Origin: Avichristensenella sp031550535
GTDB taxonomy: Bacteria > Bacillota > Clostridia > Christensenellales > Aristaeellaceae
NCBI GenBank assembly: GCA_031550535.1
Contig: JAVBOM010000012.1
Location: 1-64,000, forward strand
Direction of reading: 5' to 3'
Length of the DNA: 64,000 nucleotides
Shown here: positions 25,387-34,322 of the stretch, piece after piece
Numbering within the stretch: the stretch's first letter is position 1
Layout: every line of letters begins with the position of its first letter
Notes under the pieces: generated by a model
Seen by the model: only the letters and a program-made list of their open reading frames with translations
What the model was told of the DNA's origin: nothing
Databases searched by the model: none
Program-made: the position numbers and the translations under genes

Positions 25387-26901
25387 GTGAGTTTCAAAGG
25401 CGTTATCTACGCGCGGTATTCATCGGATAACCAGCGCGAGGAATCTATCGAAGGGCAGATTCGCGACTGCATGGCGTACGCCGAGAAAGAGGGCATCACC
25501 TTGCTCTCCCCATATATCGATCGCGCGCTCTCCGCAAAGACTGATAACCGTCCTGCATTCCAGAAAATGATTAAGGACAGCGCGAAAGGTCTTTTTGATG
25601 TCGTGATCGTGTGGAAGCTGGACAGATTCGCCCGCAACAGATACGACTCGGCGCATTACAAAACTCTTTTACGTAAGAACGGTGTCCAGGTTTTCTCCGC
25701 GACGGAAAACATCTCTCAAAAGTCGGACGGTATACTCATGGAGGCGGTGCTTGAGGGCATGGCCGAGTATTACTCCGCCGAGCTCTCAGAAAAGGTTCGT
25801 CGCGGACATCGCGAGAACGCCATAAAAAACCAGTTCAACGGCGGCACGTACACTATGGGGCTTATCATCGATGGCGAGCAGCGCTACCAGATTGACCCGA
25901 TCGTGGGTCCTCTCATCCTTGAGGCATTCACGATGTACGATCAGGGCCTGTTGGTCAACGACATCATCAAGCACATGAACAAAATGGGTGTGAAGTCATC
26001 AAGAGGCGGGAAGATCAGTGTGAACATCGCCTGCAGAATGCTGCGCAACAGAAAATATGCGGGCGATTATGTGTACGGAGACACGGTCAACGAAGACACC
26101 ATCCCCGCTATCGTCCCGCGCGACCTCTTCAATAGGGTGCAAGAAAGACTGGACAAGAACATCAAAGCATCTGCGCGGTTCAAGGCCCCAGAGCACTACT
26201 TGCTCACCACGAAGCTACGGTGTGGTGAATGCGGGTCTACGATGGTTGGCGAAAGCGGAACAAGTCACACTTGCCGCATCTATAATTATTACAAGTGCTC
26301 AAACTACAAGAAAAAGAAAGGGTGTAAGAAAAAGTCCGTACAAAAGAGCTGGATAGAGCAGCTTGTCATTGAGAACACCAAGTCGATCATCCTGGAAGAT
26401 GACGTGGTGAACTATATCGCGGACATCACCATGGAGTTGCAGTCACAGGAGAACGATCGCATCCCTTTCTACAAGCAGCAGATTGCTGAAACTGAACGAG
26501 CGATCGAGAATGTCCTGAACGCAATCCAACAGGGAATATTCAACGCCTCCACGAAAAAGAGGCTCGACGATCTTGAAGATAGAAAGAGTCAGCTCGAAGT
26601 CAACATCATTGAGGACGAACTGGCGCACCCCCAATTGACGAGAGAGCAAATCCTTTTCTGGATCATGAAGTTCCGTGAGTTGGACACGAAGGACGAGACC
26701 CAGTGCCAGCGGCTCATTGACAGCTTTGTGAACATGGTGTATGTTTACGAAGACAGGATTGTGCTGACGCTGAACTACAGAGACGGGACCAAGGAAATCA
26801 CGATCAACGAGGTAAAAGGTTCGGATATAGTTGCGTCTGGCGCACCATGGGCCACCCTTTCGGCCCTTTTTGACACTTGTTTTGACCCCCACGCCTGCTA
26901 G
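25387..26901 (+). CDS. large serine recombinase (prophage integrase)
   Basis: 504 residues from GTG 25387 behind AAGGAGGACAAGAAA. Resolvase domain with Y-A-R-Y-S-S-D-N-Q (nucleophile Ser12) and I-E-G-Q; W-K-L-D-R-F-A-R-N-R; recombinase domain; zinc ribbon C-G-E-C-G with later C-x(4-5)-C; coiled coil near 350-420. All catalytic features look intact. It catalyses integration and excision of phages by a Ser-linked mechanism. It points outward at the right end of the element, as integrases usually do. The stop is TAG inside the terminator stem. Confidence 0.9.
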   Translation: MSFKGVIYARYSSDNQREESIEGQIRDCMAYAEKEGITLLSPYIDRALSAKTDNRPAFQKMIKDSAKGLFDVVIVWKLDRFARNRYDSAHYKTLLRKNGVQVFSATENISQKSDGILMEAVLEGMAEYYSAELSEKVRRGHRENAIKNQFNGGTYTMGLIIDGEQRYQIDPIVGPLILEAFTMYDQGLLVNDIIKHMNKMGVKSSRGGKISVNIACRMLRNRKYAGDYVYGDTVNEDTIPAIVPRDLFNRVQERLDKNIKASARFKAPEHYLLTTKLRCGECGSTMVGESGTSHTCRIYNYYKCSNYKKKKGCKKKSVQKSWIEQLVIENTKSIILEDDVVNYIADITMELQSQENDRIPFYKQQIAETERAIENVLNAIQQGIFNASTKKRLDDLEDRKSQLEVNIIEDELAHPQLTREQILFWIMKFRELDTKDETQCQRLIDSFVNMVYVYEDRIVLTLNYRDGTKEITINEVKGSDIVASGAPWATLSALFDTCFDPHAC

Positions 26902-26910
26902 CGTGGGGGT
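26884..26910 (+). terminator. terminator spanning the recombinase stop codon
   Basis: GACCCCCACGC and GCGTGGGGGTC pair perfectly around CTGCT A; the TAG stop is in the loop. No long U-run on the plus strand. The long stem could also be part of an attachment site. Confidence 0.55.
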
Positions 26911-26913
26911 CGC

Positions 26914-27153
26914 TCAGTTTTTCCATGCCCCCGGCAGCGCCAAATCCTGCCCGAGCGCGTCCAGCAGCGCCGCATCACCGGCCCTCGCCCGCTCCAACAA
27001 GTACCGCCCCAGCCAGAAATACACCTGCACCGCGCCGCGCACGATGTAGCTTGGTGTCTTGCCGGTCTGTTTGCTAAGTTCGCCCACCATGGACGCCAAG
27101 TAATCGTCTAAAAAGACCTCCACCCGGTTTCCATACTGCTTCGGTTTCGCCAC
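26914..27153 (-). CDS. small ribbon-helix-helix-like protein
   Basis: 79 residues from GTG 27153. K-Q-Y-G-N-R-V-E-V-F-L-D-D-Y-L near the start and S-Y-I-V-R-G-A-V after K-T-P resemble the strand-helix-helix pattern of CopG/MetJ-type DNA-binding proteins. It has its own promoter. A regulator is likely; no toxin partner is visible. Confidence 0.55.
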   Translation of the reverse strand: MAKPKQYGNRVEVFLDDYLASMVGELSKQTGKTPSYIVRGAVQVYFWLGRYLLERARAGDAALLDALGQDLALPGAWKN

Positions 27154-27179
27154 AAATACACCCCTTTTTCCGCGCCAAG

Positions 27180-27207
27180 TGTATACCCTACTCGTTCCCC
27201 TCGTCAA
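27180..27207 (-). promoter_or_regulatory. promoter of the ribbon-helix-helix gene
   Basis: On the minus strand TTGACG (27207-27202), a 16-base spacer and TATACA (27185-27180). Two CACTTG copies flank it and could be sites for autoregulation. Confidence 0.5.
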
Positions 27208-27256
27208 GTGCAAAAATCGATCCTATGGCATTTGCGGCCCTCTGGACGTGCATGTG

Positions 27257-27547
27257 ATGGCTAACCCTACCCGAGCGCTTGGCGCGACCGATTTCACGAG
27301 CGAGACGACGCTGCGCCTGAACTTCGGCGATGGGGAGGTCGCGCGGGTTCTCTTCTGGACTATGGCGTCGCGTACATACATGCCCACCGACGGCACCGAC
27401 AATGCTGTCGTGGATGTGGCAAGCCTGACGGCCGACGAATCACATGCGCTCGCCGAGGAGCTCCCGGGCGTTCTGATGCGGGCGCTGTTCGCAGCGGCGG
27501 CCTTGCTGCCGAAAAAAACCCTCGCGCTGCTATACGGCAGGGTTTGA
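27257..27547 (+). CDS. possible small protein
   Basis: 96 codons from ATG 27257 with no clear ribosome-binding site. Composition is protein-like, but its 3' end coincides with the terminator hairpin of the convergent gene, so it may be spurious. Confidence 0.25.
   Translation: MANPTRALGATDFTSETTLRLNFGDGEVARVLFWTMASRTYMPTDGTDNAVVDVASLTADESHALAEELPGVLMRALFAAAALLPKKTLALLYGRV
27512..27547 (-). terminator. terminator after the UroD-family gene
   Basis: On the minus strand AAACCCT pairs with AGGGTTT around a loop of about 17 bases and is followed by further T (seven T in total). It lies 63 bases past the UroD-family stop. Confidence 0.7.
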
Positions 27548-27609
27548 CACTACCGGACGCGGTTTTGCAAGGCGCGGGCGATGCCTTCTGCGCCTTTTCA
27601 CGCCAATAA

Positions 27610-28578
27610 TTACGCCAGCTCTTCCAGCGCCTCCAGCACCCATCGGAACCGCGCGTCGTCCACATCGAGCCAAATGGTGCAGTCCGCGCCGATGATCAGG
27701 CCCTCGTTGCCGCCGTACGCCGCCACATAATCCTCCACCGTTTTCTTGGCAAACGCCTTGATCTCTTCCTTGCTGCCGCTCTCATGTAGCAGGGTGCCGC
27801 GCCGGTTGTCAAAACCGCCGATGACCGTCCTGTCGCCGCCAAAGAACTTCCTGCCCTCGACCAAATCCATCTTGTCAATAAAGATGGCCCAGTTGAACGC
27901 GCGCGCCGGGTAATCGCGCCAGACCTCCAGGTTGTTCGGGTCGCCCGCCCAGCCGCACAGGTGGGCGATGTTGATTTCGCTCACCGCGTTGGCCGCGTTC
28001 AGCACGGCAAGGTCCGACGGCATAACGAGCCGCCTGTATTCCTCTCCGCTGAACCGGTTCTTCTCCGCGCCTTGCAGCGCCATGTAGATGCCGGTGCAAC
28101 CGCCCTCCTCAATCAGCCCGCGCGCGAGCGTCGCCACATCCTCCGCGATAACGGAAAGGCCCTGCAGCGTGCTCGTTTCGTCCTCGCGCAGATGCGCCAT
28201 CACCATCGCGTCCCCCGCCCAGCGCATGACCGAAAACGGCGCAAAGATATTGTAGAACGTCGGGCAATCGCCTTGCAGCGCATCGTTGACGCGCTTGGCG
28301 CGCTCCACCTGGCCCCGGTAGTATTCGCAGCCCTTGCCCATCGGCCGGATGTTCGCCCAGTCCGACGCCTTCCCGACGCCGTACTCTGTGGGACCGGCGA
28401 ACCCGTCGCTCATGATCTTCACATAGTCGACGTTCGTGCGCGCGTAATACGCCATGTGCGCCCGCACGCAGCCCTCCCCCTGGGCGTCGTCGCCCGTGAA
28501 ATGGTACCAGAAGCTGAACGGCACACGGTCGACCGGCTTGCCAAACATCGCGTTCCACACCCGTGTTTTCTTGTCCAT
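27610..28578 (-). CDS. uroporphyrinogen decarboxylase-family protein
   Basis: 322 residues from ATG 28578 behind AGAGGTGCGAA. N-terminal R-V-P-F-S-F-W-Y-H-F, central H-L-C-G-W-A-G-D and C-terminal G-A-D-C-T-I-W match the UroD/MtaA/CmuA superfamily. No other heme or methyltransfer genes are nearby, and the protein lacks obvious corrinoid partners, so the substrate cannot be assigned. True heme synthesis is unlikely; many such paralogues in anaerobes act in methyl transfer. Confidence 0.75.
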   Translation of the reverse strand: MDKKTRVWNAMFGKPVDRVPFSFWYHFTGDDAQGEGCVRAHMAYYARTNVDYVKIMSDGFAGPTEYGVGKASDWANIRPMGKGCEYYRGQVERAKRVNDALQGDCPTFYNIFAPFSVMRWAGDAMVMAHLREDETSTLQGLSVIAEDVATLARGLIEEGGCTGIYMALQGAEKNRFSGEEYRRLVMPSDLAVLNAANAVSEINIAHLCGWAGDPNNLEVWRDYPARAFNWAIFIDKMDLVEGRKFFGGDRTVIGGFDNRRGTLLHESGSKEEIKAFAKKTVEDYVAAYGGNEGLIIGADCTIWLDVDDARFRWVLEALEELA

Positions 28579-28626
28579 TTCGCACCTCTTCCACCGTATT
28601 CTGGTTTGTATCTGATCCCCATAAAG

Positions 28627-28673
28627 CGAACGGGGCTGGCGCATCGGCGTATCACCGGCACGGCAGCCCCGTT
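28627..28673. terminator. hairpin at the end of the opp operon
   Basis: AACGGGGCTG and CAGCCCCGTT form a perfect 10-bp stem with a T-rich flank on the plus side. It lies between the small membrane protein of the opp operon and the UroD-family gene. Confidence 0.5.
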
Positions 28674-28683
28674 TCTTTCCATG

Positions 28684-28741
28684 ACGGCGGCGCGGATTCG
28701 AAGAATCGGGCGCCATAAGAGGATTTCGCCAGAAATCCTTA
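28684..28741 (+). repeat. dispersed double-hairpin repeat, copy A
   Basis: One of six related intergenic elements. First hairpin GGCGGCGC-GATTC / AATCGGGCGCC, second hairpin GGATTTCGCC-AGAAATCC. Same orientation as the copies at 36.55 and 43.33 kb. Confidence 0.7.
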
Positions 28742-28753
28742 CCTTCGCTTTGA

Positions 28754-28951
28754 CTAAATCGCCCGGAAAAACTTCATGATCAGCAGCATCACCAGCCCTA
28801 TGCCGATCAGAATCGGCACAAAGGTCACGAACCCCGCGATAATCAGCGCCAGCATGTCGCCTTTTTCCATGTCCATCTTTTCGTAATGCGCGTCAAGCTC
28901 CGCGCGGGTTTTCGTGCGCGGCAGTTTATGCACCTGATCGAAGAAGCGCAT
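28754..28951 (-). CDS. small single-pass membrane protein of the opp operon
   Basis: 65 residues from ATG 28951 behind GGAGGGATCACAT. A charged N-terminal half is followed by one hydrophobic helix (about residues 36-60) and a short basic tail. It follows the OppF-like gene by 17 bases and is probably co-transcribed; it might anchor or regulate the transporter. Stop is TAG, as in standard host genes. Confidence 0.6.
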   Translation of the reverse strand: MRFFDQVHKLPRTKTRAELDAHYEKMDMEKGDMLALIIAGFVTFVPILIGIGLVMLLIMKFFRAI

Positions 28952-28968
28952 ATGTGATCCCTCCTTGA

Positions 28969-30387
28969 TTACTCTCTGGTCACAGGGAAGTGGCAGGCAA
29001 CAAAGTGGCCCGGCTTGTACTCGCGCCACACGGGCACCTCCGCCTTGCACTGTTCGGTCGCGTAGCGGCAGCGCGTGTGGAACTTGCATCCGGACGGCGG
29101 GCGGATTGGGCTGGGAATATCACCCTCCAATACCTGCAGCTCCTTGTTGGACCCCTCTTCGGTCGTCGGGATCGCCTCCAACAGCGCGACCGTGTACGGA
29201 TGCAGCGGATCGGCGTAGATGTCGTGCGATTCGCCCAACTCGATGATGTTGCCCAGGTACATCACGCCGACGCGGTCGCTGATGAACTTCACCGTGCTCA
29301 GGTCGTGCGAGATGAACATGTACGTCAGCTCGTTCCGATCCTTCAGGTCGATCAACAGGTTGATGATCTGGGACTGGATCGACACGTCCAGCGCCGAGAC
29401 TGCCTCGTCGCACACCACGAACAGCGGTGACAGCGCGAGCGCGCGGGCGATGCCGATGCGCTGCCGCTGGCCGCCGGAAAACTGGTGCGGGTAGCGGTGC
29501 AGCATGTACTTCTGCAGGCCGCAGTCGTCCATCACCTTCAGCGTGTACTTCTCCAGCAGGTCGGAGCCCTTCTTGAATACGCCGTGCGCGACCAGCGCCT
29601 CGCTGATCAGGTTGCCGACCGTCAGCCTTGGGTTCAGCGACGAATACGGGTCCTGGAAAACGATCTGCAGATCGCGGCGGAGCTGGCGGTTCTCCTCGTT
29701 GGTAAGCTGCGAAAGGTCGATGCCGTCGCACCGGTGGGATTCGAGCAGCGCGTACCCTTCCCGCTCGGAAACGCTCTTGCGCTCCGCGTCAATCACCGCC
29801 TGTTGCGCCGCCGCCCGCGCGCGGCAGCTCGCCACGGCGTCCTCCAGCGCTTTGAGGTGGCGGGTATGCTTTTCGGTGCGCTCTGTGTCATTCAGCGCGC
29901 TCAGCATGAACTGGTACAGCGAAAGGTGGACCGCCGCCTTGTGCAACTGATCGATAATGTGGTAGCGGTGCATGAACTGGTCCTTCAGCGCGGACAGGTT
30001 TTTCGTCAGCAGCAGCCCCCCGGCGAGCCGCGCCGCGTCCGGGTTCTTGTCCAGCATTGCCTGCGCGCCAAGGCCCGCGAGCGATGGGAATTTCCGGATA
30101 ACCTTCTTGACATACGCCGGGGCGTAATCGTCCAGCGTCACGCCATAGTAGAAAATCTTGCCGTCGGTCGGCTTATACAGCTGCAAAATCGCGCGGCCGA
30201 GCGTGGACTTCCCGCAACCGGACTCGCCGACGATGCCGAGCGTCTCGCCCTTGTAAATGTCCACCGTAACGCCGTCCACCGCGCGGACCGAAAGCTGCTC
30301 CCGCTGGAAAATGCTCTCCTTCTTGATCGGGAAGTGCATTTTGACATCCTGCAGTTGTAGCAGCACTTTGCGTTGTTTTTCAGCCAT
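28969..30387 (-). CDS. oppF: oligopeptide ABC transporter ATP-binding protein (OppF/DppF-like) with insertion
   Basis: 472 residues from ATG 30387. Walker A G-E-S-G-C-G-K-S-T (54-62), Q-loop F-Q-D-P-Y-S-S-L-N-P (244-253), signature S-G-G-Q-R-Q-R, Walker B and H-loop are intact, and the C-terminal oligo_HPY segment has C-x(5)-C-x(6)-C. About 135 extra, mostly helical and charged residues (~88-222) lie between Walker A and the Q-loop, where family members have almost none. Pairs with the OppD-like gene (8-base overlap). Energises peptide uptake. Confidence 0.88.
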   Translation of the reverse strand: MAEKQRKVLLQLQDVKMHFPIKKESIFQREQLSVRAVDGVTVDIYKGETLGIVGESGCGKSTLGRAILQLYKPTDGKIFYYGVTLDDYAPAYVKKVIRKFPSLAGLGAQAMLDKNPDAARLAGGLLLTKNLSALKDQFMHRYHIIDQLHKAAVHLSLYQFMLSALNDTERTEKHTRHLKALEDAVASCRARAAAQQAVIDAERKSVSEREGYALLESHRCDGIDLSQLTNEENRQLRRDLQIVFQDPYSSLNPRLTVGNLISEALVAHGVFKKGSDLLEKYTLKVMDDCGLQKYMLHRYPHQFSGGQRQRIGIARALALSPLFVVCDEAVSALDVSIQSQIINLLIDLKDRNELTYMFISHDLSTVKFISDRVGVMYLGNIIELGESHDIYADPLHPYTVALLEAIPTTEEGSNKELQVLEGDIPSPIRPPSGCKFHTRCRYATEQCKAEVPVWREYKPGHFVACHFPVTRE

Positions 30388-31375
30388 TGCTGCGCACCCC
30401 CTTTTGCGGATAGAAGCAGCGGATGCTCTGCTGCTCGCTGACCTGTACCATCTCGGGTTCTTCGTTCTTGCAGCGCTCGGTCGCGTATTTGCAGCGCGGC
30501 GCGAACTTGCACCCCTTCGGCAGGTCCAGCGGGTGCGGCACAGAGCCGGGAATCGCTTCCAGCCGCGTGCTCTTGTTGTCGCTCAAAAGCGGGATGGACA
30601 TCAGCAACGCCTCGGTGTACGGGTGCGAGTAATTGGTCACCGGCTTAAAGATGTAGTCGACCGGCGCGATCTCGACCACTTGACCGCAGTACATAACCGC
30701 CACGTCGTCCGCCATCTGGTTGATGACGCCCAGGTCGTGCGTGATGAACATGATCGCGGTGGTGATTTCTTTTTTCAGCTCGTTCATCAGCCGCAGAATC
30801 TGCGCCTGGATCGTCACGTCCAGCGCCGTTGTCGGCTCGTCGGCGATCAAGAGCTTTGGCTTGCAGACCAACGCCATCGCGATCATCACGCGCTGCCGCA
30901 TGCCGCCGGATAGCTGGTGCGGGTACTGCCGCGCCACGTTTTCGGGGTTCGGGATGCGCACCCTGGCCAGCATATCCACAGCGCGGCTGCCCGCCTCGGA
31001 TTTCGAAAGCCCCTGGTGCAGCATAAACACCTCGGCAATCTGCCTGCGGACGGAGAACACGGGGTTCAGCGATGTCATCGGCTCCTGGAAGATCATGGAG
31101 ATCGAGTTGCCGCGAATTTTGTACAGCTCGGTCCGCGTGTACTTTGAGATCTCTTTGCCGTCGAAGTGGATTTCGCCGCCGTAGATTTTCTGGTTGCTCT
31201 CAAAGAGCTGCAAAATGCTCAGCGCCGTTTGGCTTTTGCCGCTTCCCGACTCGCCGACGACGCCCAGCGTGCGCCCGACATCCAGCGAGAGGGAAACGCC
31301 GTTCACCGCCTTGACGAGCCCCTTGCGGGTTTCAAAATAGGTGTGCAGATCGTTGATTTCTAGTAGTTTCATCAT
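30380..31375 (-). CDS. oppD: oligopeptide ABC transporter ATP-binding protein (OppD/DppD-like)
   Basis: 331 residues from ATG 31375 behind GGGGGTGACG. Walker A G-E-S-G-S-G-K-S-Q, Q-loop F-Q-E-P-M-T-S-L-N-P, signature L-S-G-G-M-R-Q-R, Walker B L-L-I-A-D-E-P-T-T-A-L-D, and a C-terminal oligo_HPY region with cysteines that may hold an iron-sulfur cluster. Normal length, without the insertion seen in its OppF partner. Heterodimer partner of OppF. Confidence 0.9.
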   Translation of the reverse strand: MMKLLEINDLHTYFETRKGLVKAVNGVSLSLDVGRTLGVVGESGSGKSQTALSILQLFESNQKIYGGEIHFDGKEISKYTRTELYKIRGNSISMIFQEPMTSLNPVFSVRRQIAEVFMLHQGLSKSEAGSRAVDMLARVRIPNPENVARQYPHQLSGGMRQRVMIAMALVCKPKLLIADEPTTALDVTIQAQILRLMNELKKEITTAIMFITHDLGVINQMADDVAVMYCGQVVEIAPVDYIFKPVTNYSHPYTEALLMSIPLLSDNKSTRLEAIPGSVPHPLDLPKGCKFAPRCKYATERCKNEEPEMVQVSEQQSIRCFYPQKGVRSNG

Positions 31376-31385
31376 CGTCACCCCC

Positions 31386-33251
31386 TTACCGCTCATTCCC
31401 GCGCGGATCCGTGGCCTCGCGCAGCGCGTCGCCGATCAGGTTGGCGGAAAGCGCCGCGAGCACAACGAACAGGCCGGGAATGAACCAACGCCACCAGTAA
31501 TACTGGATGACCGTGGATTGCTGCGCGGAGGTGAGCATATTGCCCCAGGAAGGCGTGGGCTGCGCGACGCCAAAGTTCAGGAACGAGAGGCCCGCCTCGC
31601 TCAGGATCGAGCTGGCGTAGCCGAGCGTGATGTTGACGATCACCAAGTTGAACACGTTCGGCAGGATGTGCCGCCACATGATCTTGCCCTGCTTGATGCC
31701 GAGCGCGCGCGCGGCCAGCACGAAGTCCTTCTCGCGCTCGACCAGGAGCTGCGCGCGGATCATCCGCGCCAGGCCCATCCAGCCCAGCGCGCCCAGGATC
31801 ACCATAATCAGGTACAGGCGCGCGGATTCGGAAATCATGTTGCCGATCGCGTAGGAGAGTGTGACGGCGATGGGATAGAACGGAATGGCGCTGAAGATGT
31901 CGGCGATGCGCATCAGCAGATGGTCGATCCAACCGCCGAAGTAGCCCGCGGTCAAGCCCACCACCAGGGCGATTGTGATCGAGATCACCATCGCGATCGC
32001 GCCGACGGTCAGGGAGACACGGCCGCCGTGGATCAGGCGGTTGAGCATGTCGCGGCCAAACTCGTCCGAACCCATGATGTAGCCCTTGTTGCCCCAGGCG
32101 TGGATGTTGCCGTTCACGTCAATGGCGTAATTCTGGAAATAATCGGTAAAAAGCGTCTGGACGGGCGGCATGTCCTTGGGCTGGTCGATCTGTTGGAGCT
32201 GATCCGCGCCCCACTGCACGACACTGCCGTCCTCCATCAGCACGGAGAAATGCTTGTAGCCCGCGCGGATCGCGGCCGCGTCGCCCGAAAGCTTCGGCAC
32301 ATGATTCAGCGTGTCCATGCTGCTGCCCCAGGAGTAAATGTCGCCCTGGTCGTCCAGCGCGATCACGTTGCGGTTGGTCGCCGCGATGTCCACGACCGTC
32401 TTGGTGCCGTCCAGCAGCTCGGCCGGCGCGTTTGCAGAAAATTCAGACGACCGGTCGCCGATGATGGAGATGGTGCCGTCGTCCAGCAGCAGAACCATGT
32501 TGTTATCGCCCGCGGCGACCCGCTCCACGTGGCCGCGCATGGCGCGCGTCAGCTTGAAGTTCATCGTCGACTGCGAGGAACCCCAGATGTAGAGGTTCTT
32601 GTCGGACGTGACGATCGCGCTCCACATGGTCGCGGCGTAAATCTGGTCGACGGTGGCGTTATTCGTTTCCATTTCCGTTAGGACGTCCTCGGGGATCGCG
32701 ATCTGACCGTGGCCGTAGTAACCCCAGCCGTGCAGATGGCCCTCGTCATCCAGCGCGAGGATGTGCTTGCCGCCGGCGGCAATATCCACAATGTTCTTGC
32801 TCTTGATCTCTTCGGGAATCGTCACGACGTAGTCCGAAACGTTTTCGAGTTTCTGGTTCGGCTCGGTGCCCCAGATGCGGAGCTTGCCGTCGTTCGTCAG
32901 CGCGACCGAGAACGACACGCCGGAGACGATTTTCTTCACGTCCGAACCCTTCAGATCCTTGGGAAAGTCCAGGTAGTTCCTGCCCGGCTTGATGTTCGCG
33001 TTCGTCAGCTCCGTGTACGTGGTGGTGATCGGGTAGACCTGCGATCCCAGGAACGCGAACAGGAGCAGCGCGATGAACGCGATCAGGCCGATCACACCCA
33101 GCCGGTTGCGGAAGAAATTCTTCAAGATTGTTTTCAGCGGGGTCTGGATGGCTTCCTCCTCCAGGACGGACAGATGTTCATGGACAAATAGCCGCTTGAA
33201 CATGCCAACAAAAGAGGAGCCGATGCGAACGAATACGTTTTTTCTTTCCAT
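31386..33251 (-). CDS. oppC: peptide ABC transporter permease (OppC/DppC-like) with RCC1 propeller insertion
   Basis: 621 residues from ATG 33251 behind GAGGAGGCGGCAGCAA; normal OppC is ~300. TM1 is at ~50-72. Residues ~75-390 hold seven repeats of the type I-A-A-G-x-x-H-x-x-A-L-D-x-x-G-x-L-x-x-W-G (ends near 128, 177, 224, 265, 309, 348, 387), an RCC1/BLIP-II-type seven-bladed propeller. Then M-G-S-D-E-F-G-R-D-x-L-x-R and the remaining membrane helices follow, with the EAA loop A-A-R-A-L-G. The propeller falls in the first extracellular loop and could contact the binding protein or substrate. Confidence 0.85.
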   Translation of the reverse strand: MERKNVFVRIGSSFVGMFKRLFVHEHLSVLEEEAIQTPLKTILKNFFRNRLGVIGLIAFIALLLFAFLGSQVYPITTTYTELTNANIKPGRNYLDFPKDLKGSDVKKIVSGVSFSVALTNDGKLRIWGTEPNQKLENVSDYVVTIPEEIKSKNIVDIAAGGKHILALDDEGHLHGWGYYGHGQIAIPEDVLTEMETNNATVDQIYAATMWSAIVTSDKNLYIWGSSQSTMNFKLTRAMRGHVERVAAGDNNMVLLLDDGTISIIGDRSSEFSANAPAELLDGTKTVVDIAATNRNVIALDDQGDIYSWGSSMDTLNHVPKLSGDAAAIRAGYKHFSVLMEDGSVVQWGADQLQQIDQPKDMPPVQTLFTDYFQNYAIDVNGNIHAWGNKGYIMGSDEFGRDMLNRLIHGGRVSLTVGAIAMVISITIALVVGLTAGYFGGWIDHLLMRIADIFSAIPFYPIAVTLSYAIGNMISESARLYLIMVILGALGWMGLARMIRAQLLVEREKDFVLAARALGIKQGKIMWRHILPNVFNLVIVNITLGYASSILSEAGLSFLNFGVAQPTPSWGNMLTSAQQSTVIQYYWWRWFIPGLFVVLAALSANLIGDALREATDPRGNER

Positions 33252-33265
33252 TTGCTGCCGCCTCC

Positions 33266-34237
33266 TCAACTTAGCCTGATGCGCGGATCAACCAATCCGT
33301 ACACGATATCGGCCACAAGCACCGCGATCACGCTGACCAGCGAGAAGAACGCGTTCATCGTTGTTACGAGCATCGTGTCACGCATGTTGATCGCGCCGAT
33401 CAGCACGCGGCCGATGCCGTGCCAGGAAAAGACGGTCTCCGTAATCGTCGATCCCGCGAAAAGCGAGAACATCGTCATCACGACGACTGTGGAGACGGGT
33501 ATCAGCGCGTTCCGGAACGCGTGCGAGTAGATGACAACCTTTTCCTTCAGCCCCTTCGCGCGCGCGGTGCGGATGAAGTCCTGGTTCAGCGCGTCAATCA
33601 TGGCGTTACGGACGATGCGGATCGTGCTGGCGATGCTGATCAGCGTCAGCACGACCACCGGCAAGACCATGTGCTTCAGCCACGAGCCGTAATACGCCCA
33701 GCCCGATAACAGCGCCGCGTTTGGCATGCCGCCAAAGGGCAGGATTCCCAGCTTTGCCGAGAAAATAAACAGCAGGCACAGCGATAGGAAGAACGACGGC
33801 ATTGACCAGGTGACGAGCGAAAACACCTGCCAGAAATTATCGAAAGCGGACATGCGCTTCACCGCGCATCGAATGCCGACGGGAATTGCGATGAGCAATT
33901 GCAGCACAATGACGCCTAAATTCAAAATGATGGTGTTGCGAATCGGCTCGGCAACAACATCCACCACCGGCCGGTTGTTGCTGCTGGACCAGCCGAATTC
34001 GCCCTTGAACATGTTGAAAACCCACGTGACATACTGCTCCGGCAAGGATTTATCCAGGCCGAGCTTCAGGTACATCTGTTTATAGGCGGCATCGTACTGA
34101 TCCGCCTTCAGGTTGGTGGGCATCATGGCCCGGACAGGATCACCCGGCATCAGTTTGTTGATGGAAAACAAAATGATGGTGATACAAAGGAAAACCGGGA
34201 TTAGGATGAGAATGCGCTTGAAGATATACTTGAGCAT
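33266..34237 (-). CDS. oppB: peptide ABC transporter permease (OppB/DppB-like)
   Basis: 323 residues from ATG 34237 behind GGGGAGAGTCGTCGA. Six predicted membrane helices; P-G-D-P near residue 38, G-x-W-G-x-S and the EAA loop R-T-A-R-A-K-G-L are in place. A typical permease that pairs with the OppC-like protein. 14 bases separate it from the OppC start. Confidence 0.9.
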   Translation of the reverse strand: MLKYIFKRILILIPVFLCITIILFSINKLMPGDPVRAMMPTNLKADQYDAAYKQMYLKLGLDKSLPEQYVTWVFNMFKGEFGWSSSNNRPVVDVVAEPIRNTIILNLGVIVLQLLIAIPVGIRCAVKRMSAFDNFWQVFSLVTWSMPSFFLSLCLLFIFSAKLGILPFGGMPNAALLSGWAYYGSWLKHMVLPVVVLTLISIASTIRIVRNAMIDALNQDFIRTARAKGLKEKVVIYSHAFRNALIPVSTVVVMTMFSLFAGSTITETVFSWHGIGRVLIGAINMRDTMLVTTMNAFFSLVSVIAVLVADIVYGLVDPRIRLS

Positions 34238-34322
34238 TCGACGACTCTCCCCCCGCAAGTGATAATCACAGAAGGGAGGAAGAGAAATCCTCTTCCTCCC
34301 TTGACCTTAGTGCGAGATTTGG

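Larger units (their letters stand above)
2260..26910. mobile_element. degenerate mosaic prophage with amber-recoded late genes
   Basis: The left end is the terminator after the lysis genes; the right end is the terminator after the large serine recombinase. Inside are a leftward tail/lysis module, a rightward block of small orphan genes, a broken tyrosine recombinase and debris of a recombination ATPase. Head, portal, terminase and endolysin genes are missing, so the element is defective or split by later insertions. The boundaries are inferred: no direct-repeat att sites were found by eye. Confidence 0.65.

Noticed and set aside
2260..26910. Suppressor tRNA with anticodon CTA
   Set aside because: No sequence with an anticodon loop CTCTAAA-type plus T-arm was seen in the prophage; the only tRNA in the window is tRNA-Sec. 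It may lie elsewhere in the genome or have been lost.
2140..26950. Attachment-site direct repeats of the prophage
   Set aside because: Comparison by eye of the two ends found no convincing shared core longer than a few bases.
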